Shown here: piece by piece, positions 51,850-60,629 of the stretch
Layout: the number at the start of each line of letters is the position of its first letter
Numbering within the stretch: position 1 is the stretch's first letter
NCBI RefSeq assembly: GCF_023702225.1
Contig: NZ_JAMQCO010000012.1
Span: 26,188 to 90,187, forward strand
Origin: Aureimonas altamirensis
Lineage (GTDB): Bacteria > Pseudomonadota > Alphaproteobacteria > Rhizobiales > Rhizobiaceae
DNA length: 64,000 nt
Direction of reading: 5' to 3'
The notes under the pieces: model-generated
The model's input: the letters and a program-made list of their open reading frames with translations, nothing else
Databases searched by the model: none
Told to the model about the DNA's origin: nothing
Program-made: the position numbers and the translations under genes

Positions 51850-53430
51850 TTAGATTCCAGCGCCATCGCCGACATCGGACGGGTCCACCGGCTTCTCCAG
51901 CGGGCCTTCCGGCGCCATGAGCTGGCGCAGCAGCGGCCGGATGGCGAAGTCGACCGCACCGAGGATGATCGCCGCCCAGAGCGGCAGGCCGAGCACGAGC
52001 GCCAGAATGCCGATCAGCGCCGCCGCGACCGCGCGGTAGATCGTGACCCTGTCGCTCCACCAGCTCGTCGGTGCCGCCTGCGGCGCAGGCGCTGGGGCGT
52101 GCTCGTCCGGCAGGGCGGTGACGATGCCGAGCGCCACCGTCTCGTTGGTCAAAGGGTCGATCAGGATGAAAGAGCCGAGATCGCGGCTTTCGCTGTACAA
52201 CGTCGCCACCAGCGCCTTGTCGAGCCCGATGACGACCTTTCCGATCTCGTTCATCGACAGGGCATTTGCCGGCCGCGCCTGGAAGGTATGGATATCGACC
52301 GCCGCTTCCAGGCGGCGGATCGCCGCCGGCGACTGAGCGGTACCCAGCCGCGCCACCAGCCGGGTGCCGCCCACCAGGGGCCGGTCGGTCAAGGACAGGA
52401 TCTGCGCCGAGAACGCATTGCGGGCGGCGATCGTATCGCCCGGGCGCACCAGGACGTCGCCGCGCGATATGTCGATCTCGCGATCCAGGGTCAGCGTCAC
52501 GGCCTCGCCGGCGGATGCATGCTCGATCGGTCCGTTTGCGCCGTAGACGGTATCCACCGTCGCCTCGCGGCCGCTGGGCAGGGCCACGAGACGCTCGCCG
52601 GGCCGCACGCCGCCGCTCGTGACCTGGCCACAGAAGCCACGGAAGTCCAGGTTGGGGCGATTGACGTATTGCACCGGCAGGCGAAATGCCTCGCCTTCCG
52701 CCAGCCGCTCGGCCTCGACCGTTTCCAGCCGTTCGAGAAGGGTTGGCCCCTTGTACCAGGGTGTGTTGGCCGATGGTGCGATGAGGTTGTCGCCGTTTTT
52801 CGCCGACAGCGGGATGAAGCTGATATCGACGAAGTCGAAGGCCGGCAGCAGGGCGCGATAGTCGGCCTCGATCCTGCGGAAGGTCGCCTCGTCGAAATCG
52901 ACCAGATCCATCTTGTTGACGGCAACGATGACGGAGCGGATGCCGACCATCGAGGTGATGAAGGAATGCCGGCGCGTCTGAGGCAATATCCCCTTGCGCG
53001 CATCCACCAGGATGATTGCGAGGTCCGCCTGGCTGGCGCCCGTCGCCATGTTGCGTGTGTACTGCTCATGACCCGGCGTATCGGCGATGATGAAGGCGCG
53101 CCGGGCCGTGGAGAAGTAGCGGTAGGCCACGTCGATGGTGATGCCCTGCTCGCGCTCGGCGGTGAGGCCGTCCACCAGAAGGGCGAAGTCCAGCGTCTCG
53201 CCGGTCGTGCCGAATTTGCGCGAATCGCGCTCCAGCGCCTCAAGCTGGTCGTCGAAGACCGAATTGGTATCGTAGAGCAGGCGGCCGATCAGCGTCGACT
53301 TGCCGTCGTCCACCGACCCGCAGGTGATGAACCGCAGCAGCGAGGCGGCCGGCGCGACCGCGGGCGCCGGGGCAGACGGGGATTCTTCGAAATCGACTTC
53401 GGCCACGGGAAGGCTACGCACGGCACTCAT
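51850..53430 (-). CDS. cysN: Sulfate adenylyltransferase subunit 1, with C-terminal membrane tail
   Basis: A 526-residue GTPase: GSVDDGKSTLIGRLLYDTN (G1), AEREQGITIDVAYRYFST (G2), IIADTPGHEQYTRNMATGAS (G3) and VAVNKMDLVDFD (G4), followed by EF-Tu-like domains II and III. With CysD it makes APS from sulfate and ATP. After the core ends (about residue 440) there is no APS-kinase domain. Instead a Pro/Ala-rich linker leads to about 45 largely hydrophobic residues (YRAVAAALIGILALVLGLPL, then WAAIILGAVDFAIRPLLRQL) and a short acidic end. ATG at 53430 shares its A with the cysD stop. Confidence 0.94.
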   Translation of the reverse strand: MSAVRSLPVAEVDFEESPSAPAPAVAPAASLLRFITCGSVDDGKSTLIGRLLYDTNSVFDDQLEALERDSRKFGTTGETLDFALLVDGLTAEREQGITIDVAYRYFSTARRAFIIADTPGHEQYTRNMATGASQADLAIILVDARKGILPQTRRHSFITSMVGIRSVIVAVNKMDLVDFDEATFRRIEADYRALLPAFDFVDISFIPLSAKNGDNLIAPSANTPWYKGPTLLERLETVEAERLAEGEAFRLPVQYVNRPNLDFRGFCGQVTSGGVRPGERLVALPSGREATVDTVYGANGPIEHASAGEAVTLTLDREIDISRGDVLVRPGDTIAARNAFSAQILSLTDRPLVGGTRLVARLGTAQSPAAIRRLEAAVDIHTFQARPANALSMNEIGKVVIGLDKALVATLYSESRDLGSFILIDPLTNETVALGIVTALPDEHAPAPAPQAAPTSWWSDRVTIYRAVAAALIGILALVLGLPLWAAIILGAVDFAIRPLLRQLMAPEGPLEKPVDPSDVGDGAGI

Positions 53431-54335
53431 CAAAAATAACCTTCCTGTTTCTTTTCCTCCATCGAGGCTCCGCCGTCGCGGTCGATGATGCGGCCCTGCC
53501 GCTCCGATGCGCGGGATCCGCGCATTTCGGCGATGATGGCGTCAAGCGAGCCGGCTTCCGACTCCACCGCCCCGGTCAGCGGGTAGCAGCCGAGCGTGCG
53601 GAAGCGGACGGAGAGCTCCTCGACGGTTTCGCCGGGCTGCAGCGCCATGCGGTCGTCGTCGCGCATGATGAGCGCCCCGTCGCGCCGTACGATGGGCCGC
53701 TTCGCCGCGAAGTACAGCGGCACCACGGGAATGTTCTCGAGCGCGATGTAGTCCCACACGTCGCTTTCGGTCCAGTTGGACAAGGGGAAGACGCGGAAGC
53801 TCTCGCCCTGCCGCTTGCGCGTGTTGTAGAGCCGCCAGGGCTCCGGGCGCTGGTTCTTGGCGTCCCAGCGGTGCTCGGCCGACCGGAGCGAGAAGACGCG
53901 CTCCTTGGCGCGGCTCTTTTCCTCGTCGCGGCGCGCGCCGCCGAAGGCCGCGTCGAACCGGTATTTCGCAAGGGCCTGCTTGAGCCCCTCCGTCTTCATC
54001 ACGTCCGTATGCACGCGCGAGCCGCTGTCGAACGGATTGACGCCGGCCGCGACGCCATCCTGGTTGATGTGCACGATCAGGTCGACGCCCAGTTCCGCCG
54101 CACGCCGGTCGCGAAACTCGATCATCTCCCGGAACTTCCAGGTCGTGTCGACATGCAGCAGCGGGAAGGGCAGCTTGCCGGGCGCGAAGGCTTTCAGGGC
54201 CAGATGCAGCATCACCGCCGAATCCTTGCCGATGGAATACAGCATCACCGGATTCTCGGTCGTGGCGACCGTCTCGCGGATGATGAAGATCGATTCCGCT
54301 TCCAGCTTCTGCAAATGGGTCAGGGGTGCCGTCAT
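53430..54335 (-). CDS. cysD: Sulfate adenylyltransferase subunit 2
   Basis: A 301-residue PP-loop enzyme: [20 protein letters not shown] is the PP-loop, [18 protein letters not shown] and [14 protein letters not shown] are further family boxes, and the C-terminus ends EEKKQEGYF. It makes APS from sulfate and ATP, driven by the CysN GTPase encoded directly downstream. ATG at 54335 gives the normal N-terminus ([15 protein letters not shown]). Confidence 0.96.
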   Translation of the reverse strand: MTAPLTHLQKLEAESIFIIRETVATTENPVMLYSIGKDSAVMLHLALKAFAPGKLPFPLLHVDTTWKFREMIEFRDRRAAELGVDLIVHINQDGVAAGVNPFDSGSRVHTDVMKTEGLKQALAKYRFDAAFGGARRDEEKSRAKERVFSLRSAEHRWDAKNQRPEPWRLYNTRKRQGESFRVFPLSNWTESDVWDYIALENIPVVPLYFAAKRPIVRRDGALIMRDDDRMALQPGETVEELSVRFRTLGCYPLTGAVESEAGSLDAIIAEMRGSRASERQGRIIDRDGGASMEEKKQEGYF

Positions 54336-54352
54336 CTGTCTCTCTTGCCTTT

Positions 54353-55126
54353 TCAGGCGCGTTCGAAGGCCGCGTCGCCGACGGCGCCCGGCCGCCGCTG
54401 CGGGGTGCCTGCATCGTCGACATGCAGGCCGCATTCCTTGCGGGTCTCGTCTTCCCACCACCAGCGGCCGGCGCGTTCCGGCTCGCCGGGCCGCAAGGCC
54501 CGGGTGCAGGGCGCGCAGCCGATGGACAGGAAGCCCTGCGCATGCAGCGCGTTGACGGGAACATCGTGCCGTTCGGTAAAGAGACGGATATCCTCGCGCG
54601 TCCAGTCGAACAGCGGGTTTGCCTTCACGAGGCCGCGCGCTGCGTCGAAGGATACGAAGTCCAGCCGCTCCCGATTGGGGGACTGGTCCCGCCTCAGGCC
54701 GGTGACCCAGGCATTCGCGCCGTTCAGGGCGCGGCCCAGCGGCTCCACCTTGCGCACGCCGCAGCAGGCCTTGCGCATGTCGGTACCGAAATAGAACCCG
54801 TCGATCCCCTGGTCGTCCACCAGGGCCTCCAGTGCGTCGGCCTGCGGATACTTTGCCTTGATGCGGCGGCCGTAACGCTCTTCGGTCTTCTGCCAGAGTG
54901 CGTAGGTTTCCGGAAACAGGCGCCCCGTATCCAGCGTCACCACCTCGAAGGGAAGGGCGTTCTCGAAGATCAGATGCGTCAGCATCTGGTCTTCGATGCC
55001 GAGGCTGGTGGTGAAGACGCGTCGACCGTCGACCGACCCGGCCAGAAGCGCAAGGCGCTCAAGCGGCGTCTTTCCGGCAAAGCCGGCATCGAGATCCGCC
55101 GCGAGCTGGTTGGCCGTCATGGTCAT
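54353..55126 (-). CDS. cysH: Phosphoadenylyl/adenylyl-sulfate reductase (APS type)
   Basis: A 257-residue reductase: [17 protein letters not shown] is the PP-loop-like segment, [14 protein letters not shown], and the cysteine pairs [12 protein letters not shown] and IGCAPCTR, which bind the [4Fe-4S] cluster in APS-type reductases. The catalytic Cys near the end is in KECGLH. Presence of both pairs and absence of a cysC domain indicate direct APS use. It yields sulfite with thioredoxin as donor. It lies 3 bases after the DUF934 gene. Confidence 0.95.
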   Translation of the reverse strand: MTMTANQLAADLDAGFAGKTPLERLALLAGSVDGRRVFTTSLGIEDQMLTHLIFENALPFEVVTLDTGRLFPETYALWQKTEERYGRRIKAKYPQADALEALVDDQGIDGFYFGTDMRKACCGVRKVEPLGRALNGANAWVTGLRRDQSPNRERLDFVSFDAARGLVKANPLFDWTREDIRLFTERHDVPVNALHAQGFLSIGCAPCTRALRPGEPERAGRWWWEDETRKECGLHVDDAGTPQRRPGAVGDAAFERA

Positions 55127-55129
55127 CGC

Positions 55130-55642
55130 TCAACCTCGCGTCCTTGCGGCAAGCCGCTTTTGCAGGATGCTGGTATCGTGGCCATAGCTCTGCTGGTAAT
55201 GCAGCGTCACGACTTCGCGCGCCTCCTGCCACTGGTCCAGCGGCTGGCGTGCGGCCAACTCGTCCGGCAGTTCCACCTCGTCGAAGCCGCAAGCCAGAAC
55301 GTCCCGGAACTGGTCGGCGATCACCGGCCCGCGGGCCCGCAACGTACCGGTGAAGCCGGCCCGGCGCAGGCGCATGGCGATGGACAGGCCGCGCCCGTCC
55401 GAAAAGCTCGGAAAGGCGATGGCGACCAACGCGACCCGATCCAGATAGGGCCGGATCGCCTGGATGCCGATGTGATTTTCCACCAGGAGGCCGATGTCGG
55501 CGTTGCGGCCATCGGCCAGCGCTGCATCGATCACCGTCAGGGGCACGAGCACCGGTCCGTCCGCCAGCGAAAGCCCCTCCACCGTGTCGACGGAGGTGAA
55601 ACGGTCGTCGCGCCGGCCATTCGTATCGATCAGCACGCTCAT
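55130..55642 (-). CDS. DUF934 protein, sulfite-reductase associated
   Basis: A 170-residue DUF934 protein: GLLVENHIGIQAIRPYLDRV, ALVAIAFPSFSDGRGLSIAM and VIADQFRDVLACGFDEVELP. The gene nearly always follows cysI in alpha- and betaproteobacteria and is thought to assist sulfite reductase; the biochemical role is not known. It overlaps the cysI stop by 4 bases. Confidence 0.92.
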   Translation of the reverse strand: MSVLIDTNGRRDDRFTSVDTVEGLSLADGPVLVPLTVIDAALADGRNADIGLLVENHIGIQAIRPYLDRVALVAIAFPSFSDGRGLSIAMRLRRAGFTGTLRARGPVIADQFRDVLACGFDEVELPDELAARQPLDQWQEAREVVTLHYQQSYGHDTSILQKRLAARTRG

Positions 55643-57327
55643 GCCGCCTCTCCGACGCCGGCGCCGCCGGCGACATAGGCCTGGAAACGACGCTTGAACG
55701 GGTCCAGCCCCGTGCGCTTCACGGTGGCGATGAACTCCTCGCCCTCGCGACGCTCGTCAAAATAGGCATCCACGATGGCCTCGATGGCGCCGGGCACCTG
55801 GTCCGCGTCGATGCCGGGGCCCAGCCGCTCGCCGAGCGCGGCGTTCTCGGTGGCGTCCCCGCCCAGGGTGATCTGGTAGTTTTCCTTGCCCGACTTCTCC
55901 AGTCCGAGAATGCCGATATGCCCGACATGGTGGTGGCCGCAGGCGTTGATGCAGCCGGAAATCTTGATCTGCAGCGGGCCGATGGCCTGCTGGCGCTCGG
56001 GTGCGGCGAAGCTTTTCGAGATTTCCTGGGCGATGGGAATGGAGCGCGCCGTCGCAAGGGCGCAATAATCGAGGCCGGGGCAGGCGATGATGTCGGTGAC
56101 CAGCCCGGCGTTGGCCGTGGCGAGGCCCGCCTTTTTCAGCGCGGCGTACACTTCGGGCACCTCGTCCTGCCGCACATGCGGCAGCACGAGGTTCTGCGCG
56201 TGGCTGACGCGCAGTTCGTCGAAGGAATAGCGCTCGGCGATGTCGGCGAAGGCACGCATCTGCGCATCGCTCATGTCGCCCGGCACGCCGGCGATCGGCT
56301 TCAGCGATACGGTCAGCACAATGTAGCCTGGCTGGCGATGGGGAAAGCCGTTCTGCCGGACGAACAGGTCCAGCCCCGCGTCTGCGCGGCGCGCCGCCTC
56401 AAGCCGCTCGGAGCGTTCGGGCAGGGCCTCGTAGGCGGGGGGGGCGAAATAGGCGCCGATCCGCTCCAGCTCCTCGCGCGGGGCGTTGACGGTCGGTCCG
56501 TCGAGCTCGGCGTACTCGGCCTCGACGCGGGCGCGGAACTCGTCCGTGCCGATCTCGTGCACCAGGATCTTCACCCGCGCCTTGTACTTGTTGTCGCGCC
56601 GGCCCTCCGCGTTGTAGACGCGCATGACCGCTTCCAGATAGGCGAGCAATTCGTCCCTGGGCAGGAATTCGCGGATCACCTTGCCGATCATCGGCGTACG
56701 GCCGAGCCCGCCGCCCACGACGATCTCGTAGCCCGTCTCGCCGCTTTGCGGATGGCGCAGGATGCGGATGCCGAGATCGTGCACCTTGATGGCGGCGCGG
56801 TCATGCTCCGCCCCGGTGACGGCCACCTTGAACTTGCGCGGCAGCCAGGAAAATTCCGGGTGCAGGCTCGACCACTGGCGGATGAGCTCGGCCGTGACGC
56901 GAGGATCCTCGACCTCGTCGGCGGCGACGCCGGCGAACTGGTCGGAGGTGACGTTGCGGATGCAGTTGCCGCTGGTCTGGATGCAGTGCATTTCCACATC
57001 CGCCAGCAGGCCGAGGATTTCGGGCACATCCTTCAGCTTGGGCCAGTTGAACTGCAGGTTCTGCCGCGTGGTGAAATGCGCATAGCCCTTGTCGAACCGC
57101 TCGGCGATGAGGGCAAGCTGCCGCAACTGTGCGCCGTTGAGCGTGCCGTAGGGCACCGCGACGCGAAGCATGTAGGCATGCAACTGCAGATAAAGTCCGT
57201 TCTTCAGGCGCAGCGGCTTGAACTCGTCTTCCGTCAGCGACCCGTCCAGGCGGCGGCCGACCTGCTCGGAAAACTCCGCGACGCGCTGGCGTACAAACTC
57301 GGCGTCGAATTCGTCGTAGCGGTACAT
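55639..57327 (-). CDS. cysI: Ferredoxin-type sulfite (nitrite/sulfite) reductase
   Basis: A 562-residue siroheme protein: FTTRQNLQFNWPKLKDVPEI in the first half, and the cluster cysteines in IACPGLDYCALATARS (C-x5-C) and ISGCINACGHHHVGHIG (C-x3-C). It reduces sulfite to sulfide with six electrons, probably from ferredoxin, as no cysJ flavoprotein is present. It overlaps DUF934 and starts 5 bases after the DUF2849 stop. Confidence 0.95.
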   Translation of the reverse strand: MYRYDEFDAEFVRQRVAEFSEQVGRRLDGSLTEDEFKPLRLKNGLYLQLHAYMLRVAVPYGTLNGAQLRQLALIAERFDKGYAHFTTRQNLQFNWPKLKDVPEILGLLADVEMHCIQTSGNCIRNVTSDQFAGVAADEVEDPRVTAELIRQWSSLHPEFSWLPRKFKVAVTGAEHDRAAIKVHDLGIRILRHPQSGETGYEIVVGGGLGRTPMIGKVIREFLPRDELLAYLEAVMRVYNAEGRRDNKYKARVKILVHEIGTDEFRARVEAEYAELDGPTVNAPREELERIGAYFAPPAYEALPERSERLEAARRADAGLDLFVRQNGFPHRQPGYIVLTVSLKPIAGVPGDMSDAQMRAFADIAERYSFDELRVSHAQNLVLPHVRQDEVPEVYAALKKAGLATANAGLVTDIIACPGLDYCALATARSIPIAQEISKSFAAPERQQAIGPLQIKISGCINACGHHHVGHIGILGLEKSGKENYQITLGGDATENAALGERLGPGIDADQVPGAIEAIVDAYFDERREGEEFIATVKRTGLDPFKRRFQAYVAGGAGVGEAA

Positions 57328-57332
57328 GGGCC

Positions 57333-57686
57333 CTACCTCTGCTGCGCTGAAGGAAACTCGGCCTGCTTGCCGATTTCGGGATGGATGGACGGTCCCTTCT
57401 GACGGATCGCCTCGCGGAAATGGCTGGCGGCCGGAAACCCGTCCGCGTCACGCTCGACGGCCACGAGATAGGGATCGACAACCAGATTGGCCCTGGCCGC
57501 CTCGGCTCCCCGTCGCAGCAGGGACTCGGCGGCGTCCGCGTCGTCGGCCACCAGCGCCTTTGCCGGATCGAAGGTCCATCCCGTATCGGTCAGGAAGACG
57601 ACTTCGCCGTCGAGCAGGTCGTTGGCAGACAGGACGACCGGCAGCTTCACGCCGTTGAACTTTCCGTCTGTCTTCTTGTCGGCCAT
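57333..57686 (-). CDS. DUF2849 protein, first gene of the cys operon
   Basis: A 117-residue DUF2849 protein (NGVKLPVVLSANDLLDGEVV, then FLTDTGWTFDPAKALVADDA). It regularly precedes cysI in alphaproteobacteria and has no known activity. In many relatives a cysG gene lies upstream; it is absent here. The 145-base leader contains the hairpin AAGCCATG-CGGTG-CATGGCTT (57722-57742), about 36 bases before the ATG, of unknown meaning. Confidence 0.9.
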   Translation of the reverse strand: MADKKTDGKFNGVKLPVVLSANDLLDGEVVFLTDTGWTFDPAKALVADDADAAESLLRRGAEAARANLVVDPYLVAVERDADGFPAASHFREAIRQKGPSIHPEIGKQAEFPSAQQR

Positions 57687-57831
57687 CGTGCGGAACCTCG
57701 TCTTCTGGTTCCGTTCTAATTAAGCCATGCGGTGCATGGCTTCGCCGATGGGTGTTCCAATCACCGCCGCCGTGGAGAATGAATTTGTCGCCGATCGGCG
57801 CTGCGCCGCAATCTGGTTCGGGTTGGACCAG

Positions 57832-59061
57832 TCAGAGCGCCTCGCCGCGCAACAGCCTGGGGCTTCCCGGCTCGCCGATGCCGGCCGCCTGCGCGATGAA
57901 GTAGCGTTTCAGGGCGGGGGCCCGGTCGACCAGCGATAGCCCGAAGTCGCGGATCGGGCGCAGCAGCGCACTGTCGTTCGAGAACAGGCGGTTGAGGATA
58001 TCTGTAGTGACGCCCATCCGCAGCGTGTCGAAGCGCCGCCAGACCTGATAGCGCTCGAGCACGTCGATACTGCCGATGTCGAGGCCGAGGCGCGAGGCGT
58101 CCACCACCGTCTCCGCAAGCGCTGCGGCATCCTTGTAGCCGTAATTGAGGCCCTGTCCGGCGATGGGATGCAAGCCATGGGCCGAGTCGCCGACCAGGGC
58201 GAATCGCGGCCTGACGTAGTCGCGGGCAAGGCGCAGCCCCAGCGGAAAGGCCCGGGGCTTGCCCTCGACGGTGAGGGCGCCCAGCTTCAGGCCGAAGCGG
58301 CGCTCCAGCTCCGCTTCGAAGACGAGCGGGTTGGCGGCAAGAAGGCGCTCCGCCTCGCGGGTGGGCTCGGTCCAGACCAGGGACGACCGGTTGTCCGGCA
58401 GAGGCAGGATGGCAAATGGCCCGGACGGCAGAAAGTGTTCTTCCGCGCGTCCGTTGTGGGGCCTCTCGTGCCGGATGGTCGCCACGATGCCGGATTGGCG
58501 ATAATCGTGGAATACCGTGCGGATGCCGGCCATGCCGCGCAAGCGCGAATTGACGCCGTCGGCGGCGATGACGAGCCTTGCCGTGACGAGCGAACCGTCC
58601 GACAGCTCGACCTGGCGCACGCCTCCGGCCTCGACCATGCCGGTAACGCCGACGCCGTAGCGAAGGTCCACGCCCAGCGCCGCCGCCCTGGCGCGCAGCG
58701 GCCCCGTCATGGCGGGATTGGGCACCATATGGGCAAAGGGCTCGCCATCGCCGATGGCGCCGTCGAATGTCAGGAACACCGGTCTCACCGGGTCGGACAG
58801 ACGGGAATCGGTGACGATCATGTCGTTGATCGGCTGGGCCTGCGGCGCCATCTCCTGCCAGACACCGAGACGATCGAGCATGCGGGAGGCGGCGGCCGCC
58901 ACGGCCGAGGCGCGCCCGTTGCCCAGTCCGGCGGCCTCCGGTGCGGCATCGACGAGAAGGATGGACAGGCCCGGCGCATAAGTGCGGATGGCGAGCGCTG
59001 TCGTCAGGCCGACATAATTGCCGCCGGCGACGACGATGTCGAAAGCTTGCGTATCCTGCAT
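57832..59061 (-). CDS. UbiH/COQ6-family FAD hydroxylase
   Basis: A 409-residue flavoprotein monooxygenase: N-terminal FAD loop VVAGGNYVGLTTALAIRT, mid-sequence ARLVIAADGVNSRLRGMAGI, and RFALVGDSAHGLHPIAGQGL followed by NYGYKDA. Family members hydroxylate the ubiquinone ring. The nucleotide loop reads GGNYVG rather than the usual GxGxxG. In rhizobia this gene is usually called ubiH or ubiquinone hydroxylase. Divergent from tesB. Confidence 0.9.
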   Translation of the reverse strand: MQDTQAFDIVVAGGNYVGLTTALAIRTYAPGLSILLVDAAPEAAGLGNGRASAVAAAASRMLDRLGVWQEMAPQAQPINDMIVTDSRLSDPVRPVFLTFDGAIGDGEPFAHMVPNPAMTGPLRARAAALGVDLRYGVGVTGMVEAGGVRQVELSDGSLVTARLVIAADGVNSRLRGMAGIRTVFHDYRQSGIVATIRHERPHNGRAEEHFLPSGPFAILPLPDNRSSLVWTEPTREAERLLAANPLVFEAELERRFGLKLGALTVEGKPRAFPLGLRLARDYVRPRFALVGDSAHGLHPIAGQGLNYGYKDAAALAETVVDASRLGLDIGSIDVLERYQVWRRFDTLRMGVTTDILNRLFSNDSALLRPIRDFGLSLVDRAPALKRYFIAQAAGIGEPGSPRLLRGEAL

Positions 59062-59118
59062 GGGCGATTCACCTTACCTTCCGGACAGTCCATGTAGAGC
59101 ATCGCGGTACGGGATGGA

Positions 59119-59994
59119 ATGATGCACGATTCGGTTGCGACCCTGCTTTCGACGCTCGACCTCGAGCCGCTCGAGGAAAATCTGTTCAGGGGCCGCAGTC
59201 CCGACATCGGTTGGCAGAGGGTATTCGGCGGGCAGGTCGTGGCGCAGGCGCTGGTGGCGGCGCAGCGCAGCGTCGATGCCGGGCGTCCGGTCCACTCGCT
59301 GCACGGATACTTCATCCGCCCCGGCGATCCGAAGCGCCCGATCATCTACGAGGTGTCGCGCCTGCGCGATGGCGGCTCCTTCTCGACCCGCGTGGTGACC
59401 GCCGTCCAGCATGGCGAAGCGATCTTTACCCTTTCCGCGTCCTTTCAGCGGGAAGAGGAGGGGCTGTCGCACCAGGTATCGATGCCGACCGTGCCGGGGC
59501 CGGAAGACGTTCCTTACCGGGAGTTGAACCGGCTCATCCTTTCCGATGCGCCCGAATCGGTAAAGCGTTACTGGCAGCGTCCGCGCCCGGTGGAATTCCG
59601 GCCCGTCTCGCTCGACCACTATCTGACCGAAAACAAGCTCCCGCCGCATCAGAACATCTGGGTGCGGCTGGTGGACGAGATCGGCGACGACCCGGCCCTC
59701 AACGCGGCCGTCCTCGCCTACCTGTCGGACATGACGCTTCTCGACACCTCGCTGTTCGCCCACGGGCTGTCCGTCTTCGACCGGCGCATACAGGCTGCCA
59801 GCCTCGATCACGCGATGTGGTTCCACCGGCCTGTCCGCGTGTCGGAATGGATGCTCTATACGCAGGATTCCCCATCATCCTCCGGTGGTCGCGGCCTGAC
59901 GCGCGGCTCGCTGTTCACGCCGGACGGCGTGCTGGTGGCGTCGGTAGCCCAGGAAGGCCTCATCCGGCCAAGAAAGCAGCAACCTGCACAATAG
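59119..59994 (+). CDS. tesB: Acyl-CoA thioesterase II
   Basis: A 291-residue double hot-dog thioesterase: DLEPLEENLFRGRSPDIGWQ, RVFGGQVVAQALVAAQRSVD and HSLHGYFIRPGDPKRPIIYE in the first half; YLSDMTLLDTSLFAHGL with the catalytic Asp and RGSLFTPDGVLVASVAQEGL with the Gln in the second. It hydrolyses medium- and long-chain acyl-CoA. Divergent from the UbiH-like gene, 57 bases apart. Confidence 0.95.
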   Translation: MMHDSVATLLSTLDLEPLEENLFRGRSPDIGWQRVFGGQVVAQALVAAQRSVDAGRPVHSLHGYFIRPGDPKRPIIYEVSRLRDGGSFSTRVVTAVQHGEAIFTLSASFQREEEGLSHQVSMPTVPGPEDVPYRELNRLILSDAPESVKRYWQRPRPVEFRPVSLDHYLTENKLPPHQNIWVRLVDEIGDDPALNAAVLAYLSDMTLLDTSLFAHGLSVFDRRIQAASLDHAMWFHRPVRVSEWMLYTQDSPSSSGGRGLTRGSLFTPDGVLVASVAQEGLIRPRKQQPAQ

Positions 59995-60117
59995 ATGCAC
60001 AGACTGTCCAGCATGGCGGCAGGCGCGGTTGACCGGATTGCCGCCAAATCAGGCGACCAGTGGCCTGAATATGGCGAAATCGCGGTAAAATCGCCGTTTC
60101 GCACAAGGCTGAGGCAG

Positions 60118-60134
60118 TTGGCACGAGTCTTGTT
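60118..60134 (+). promoter_or_regulatory. Sigma-54 promoter candidate for glnK1-amtB1
   Basis: TTGGCACG-AGTC-TTGTT matches the -24/-12 consensus TGGCACG-N4-TTGC except for T in place of C. It is about 100 bases upstream of glnK1, in the 238-base gap after tesB. NtrC-controlled sigma-54 promoters are usual for glnK-amtB. Confidence 0.7.
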
Positions 60135-60232
60135 TCACCTTCTGCGTCATGAACCGGCGAGTGTCGGGGGACTGAACGCAAGCGCGGGCGTCGCCTTGTT
60201 GCGGGGCTTTCGCCAGATACGTCGAGGTGAAC

Positions 60233-60571
60233 ATGAAAATCGTGATGGCGATCATCAAGCCATTCAAGCTGGACGAAGTCCGGGAGGCTTTGACCGCGGT
60301 GGGCATCCAGGGCCTGACCGTTACCGAGGTCAAGGGCTACGGGCGCCAGAAGGGCCACACGGAAATCTATCGCGGCACCGAGTATGCCGTGAGCTTCCTG
60401 CCGAAACTGAAGGTCGAGATCGCGGTGGCAACCGACATGGTGCCCGCAGCGGTCGACGCCATCGCCGCCGCCGCCAAGACCGGCCAGATCGGCGACGGGA
60501 AAATCTTCGTCTTCGGCATCGAGCAGGCCGTGCGCATCCGCACGGGCGAGACGGATGCCAACGCCCTCTAG
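60233..60571 (+). CDS. glnK: Nitrogen regulatory protein P-II, copy 1
   Basis: A 112-residue PII protein: MKIVMAIIKPFKLDEVREAL, T-loop KGYGRQKGHTEIYRGTEYAV with the uridylylated Tyr51, and C-terminal GDGKIFVFGIEQAVRIRTGE. PII proteins sense 2-oxoglutarate and ATP/ADP and block the ammonium channel. The ATG at 60233 gives the exact family length; an in-frame GTG at 60227 is too close to the GAGG ribosome site. It precedes amtB by 58 bases. Confidence 0.96.
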   Translation: MKIVMAIIKPFKLDEVREALTAVGIQGLTVTEVKGYGRQKGHTEIYRGTEYAVSFLPKLKVEIAVATDMVPAAVDAIAAAAKTGQIGDGKIFVFGIEQAVRIRTGETDANAL

Positions 60572-60629
60572 AGCCCGCCGGGCGCCGACGGCGCCTGATC
60601 TTCGGAACGCTTCAAGGAACGTCCAAACG

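Noticed and set aside
57722-57742. SAM or other riboswitch before the cys operon
   Set aside because: Only a single short hairpin is visible; no conserved riboswitch core could be traced by eye.
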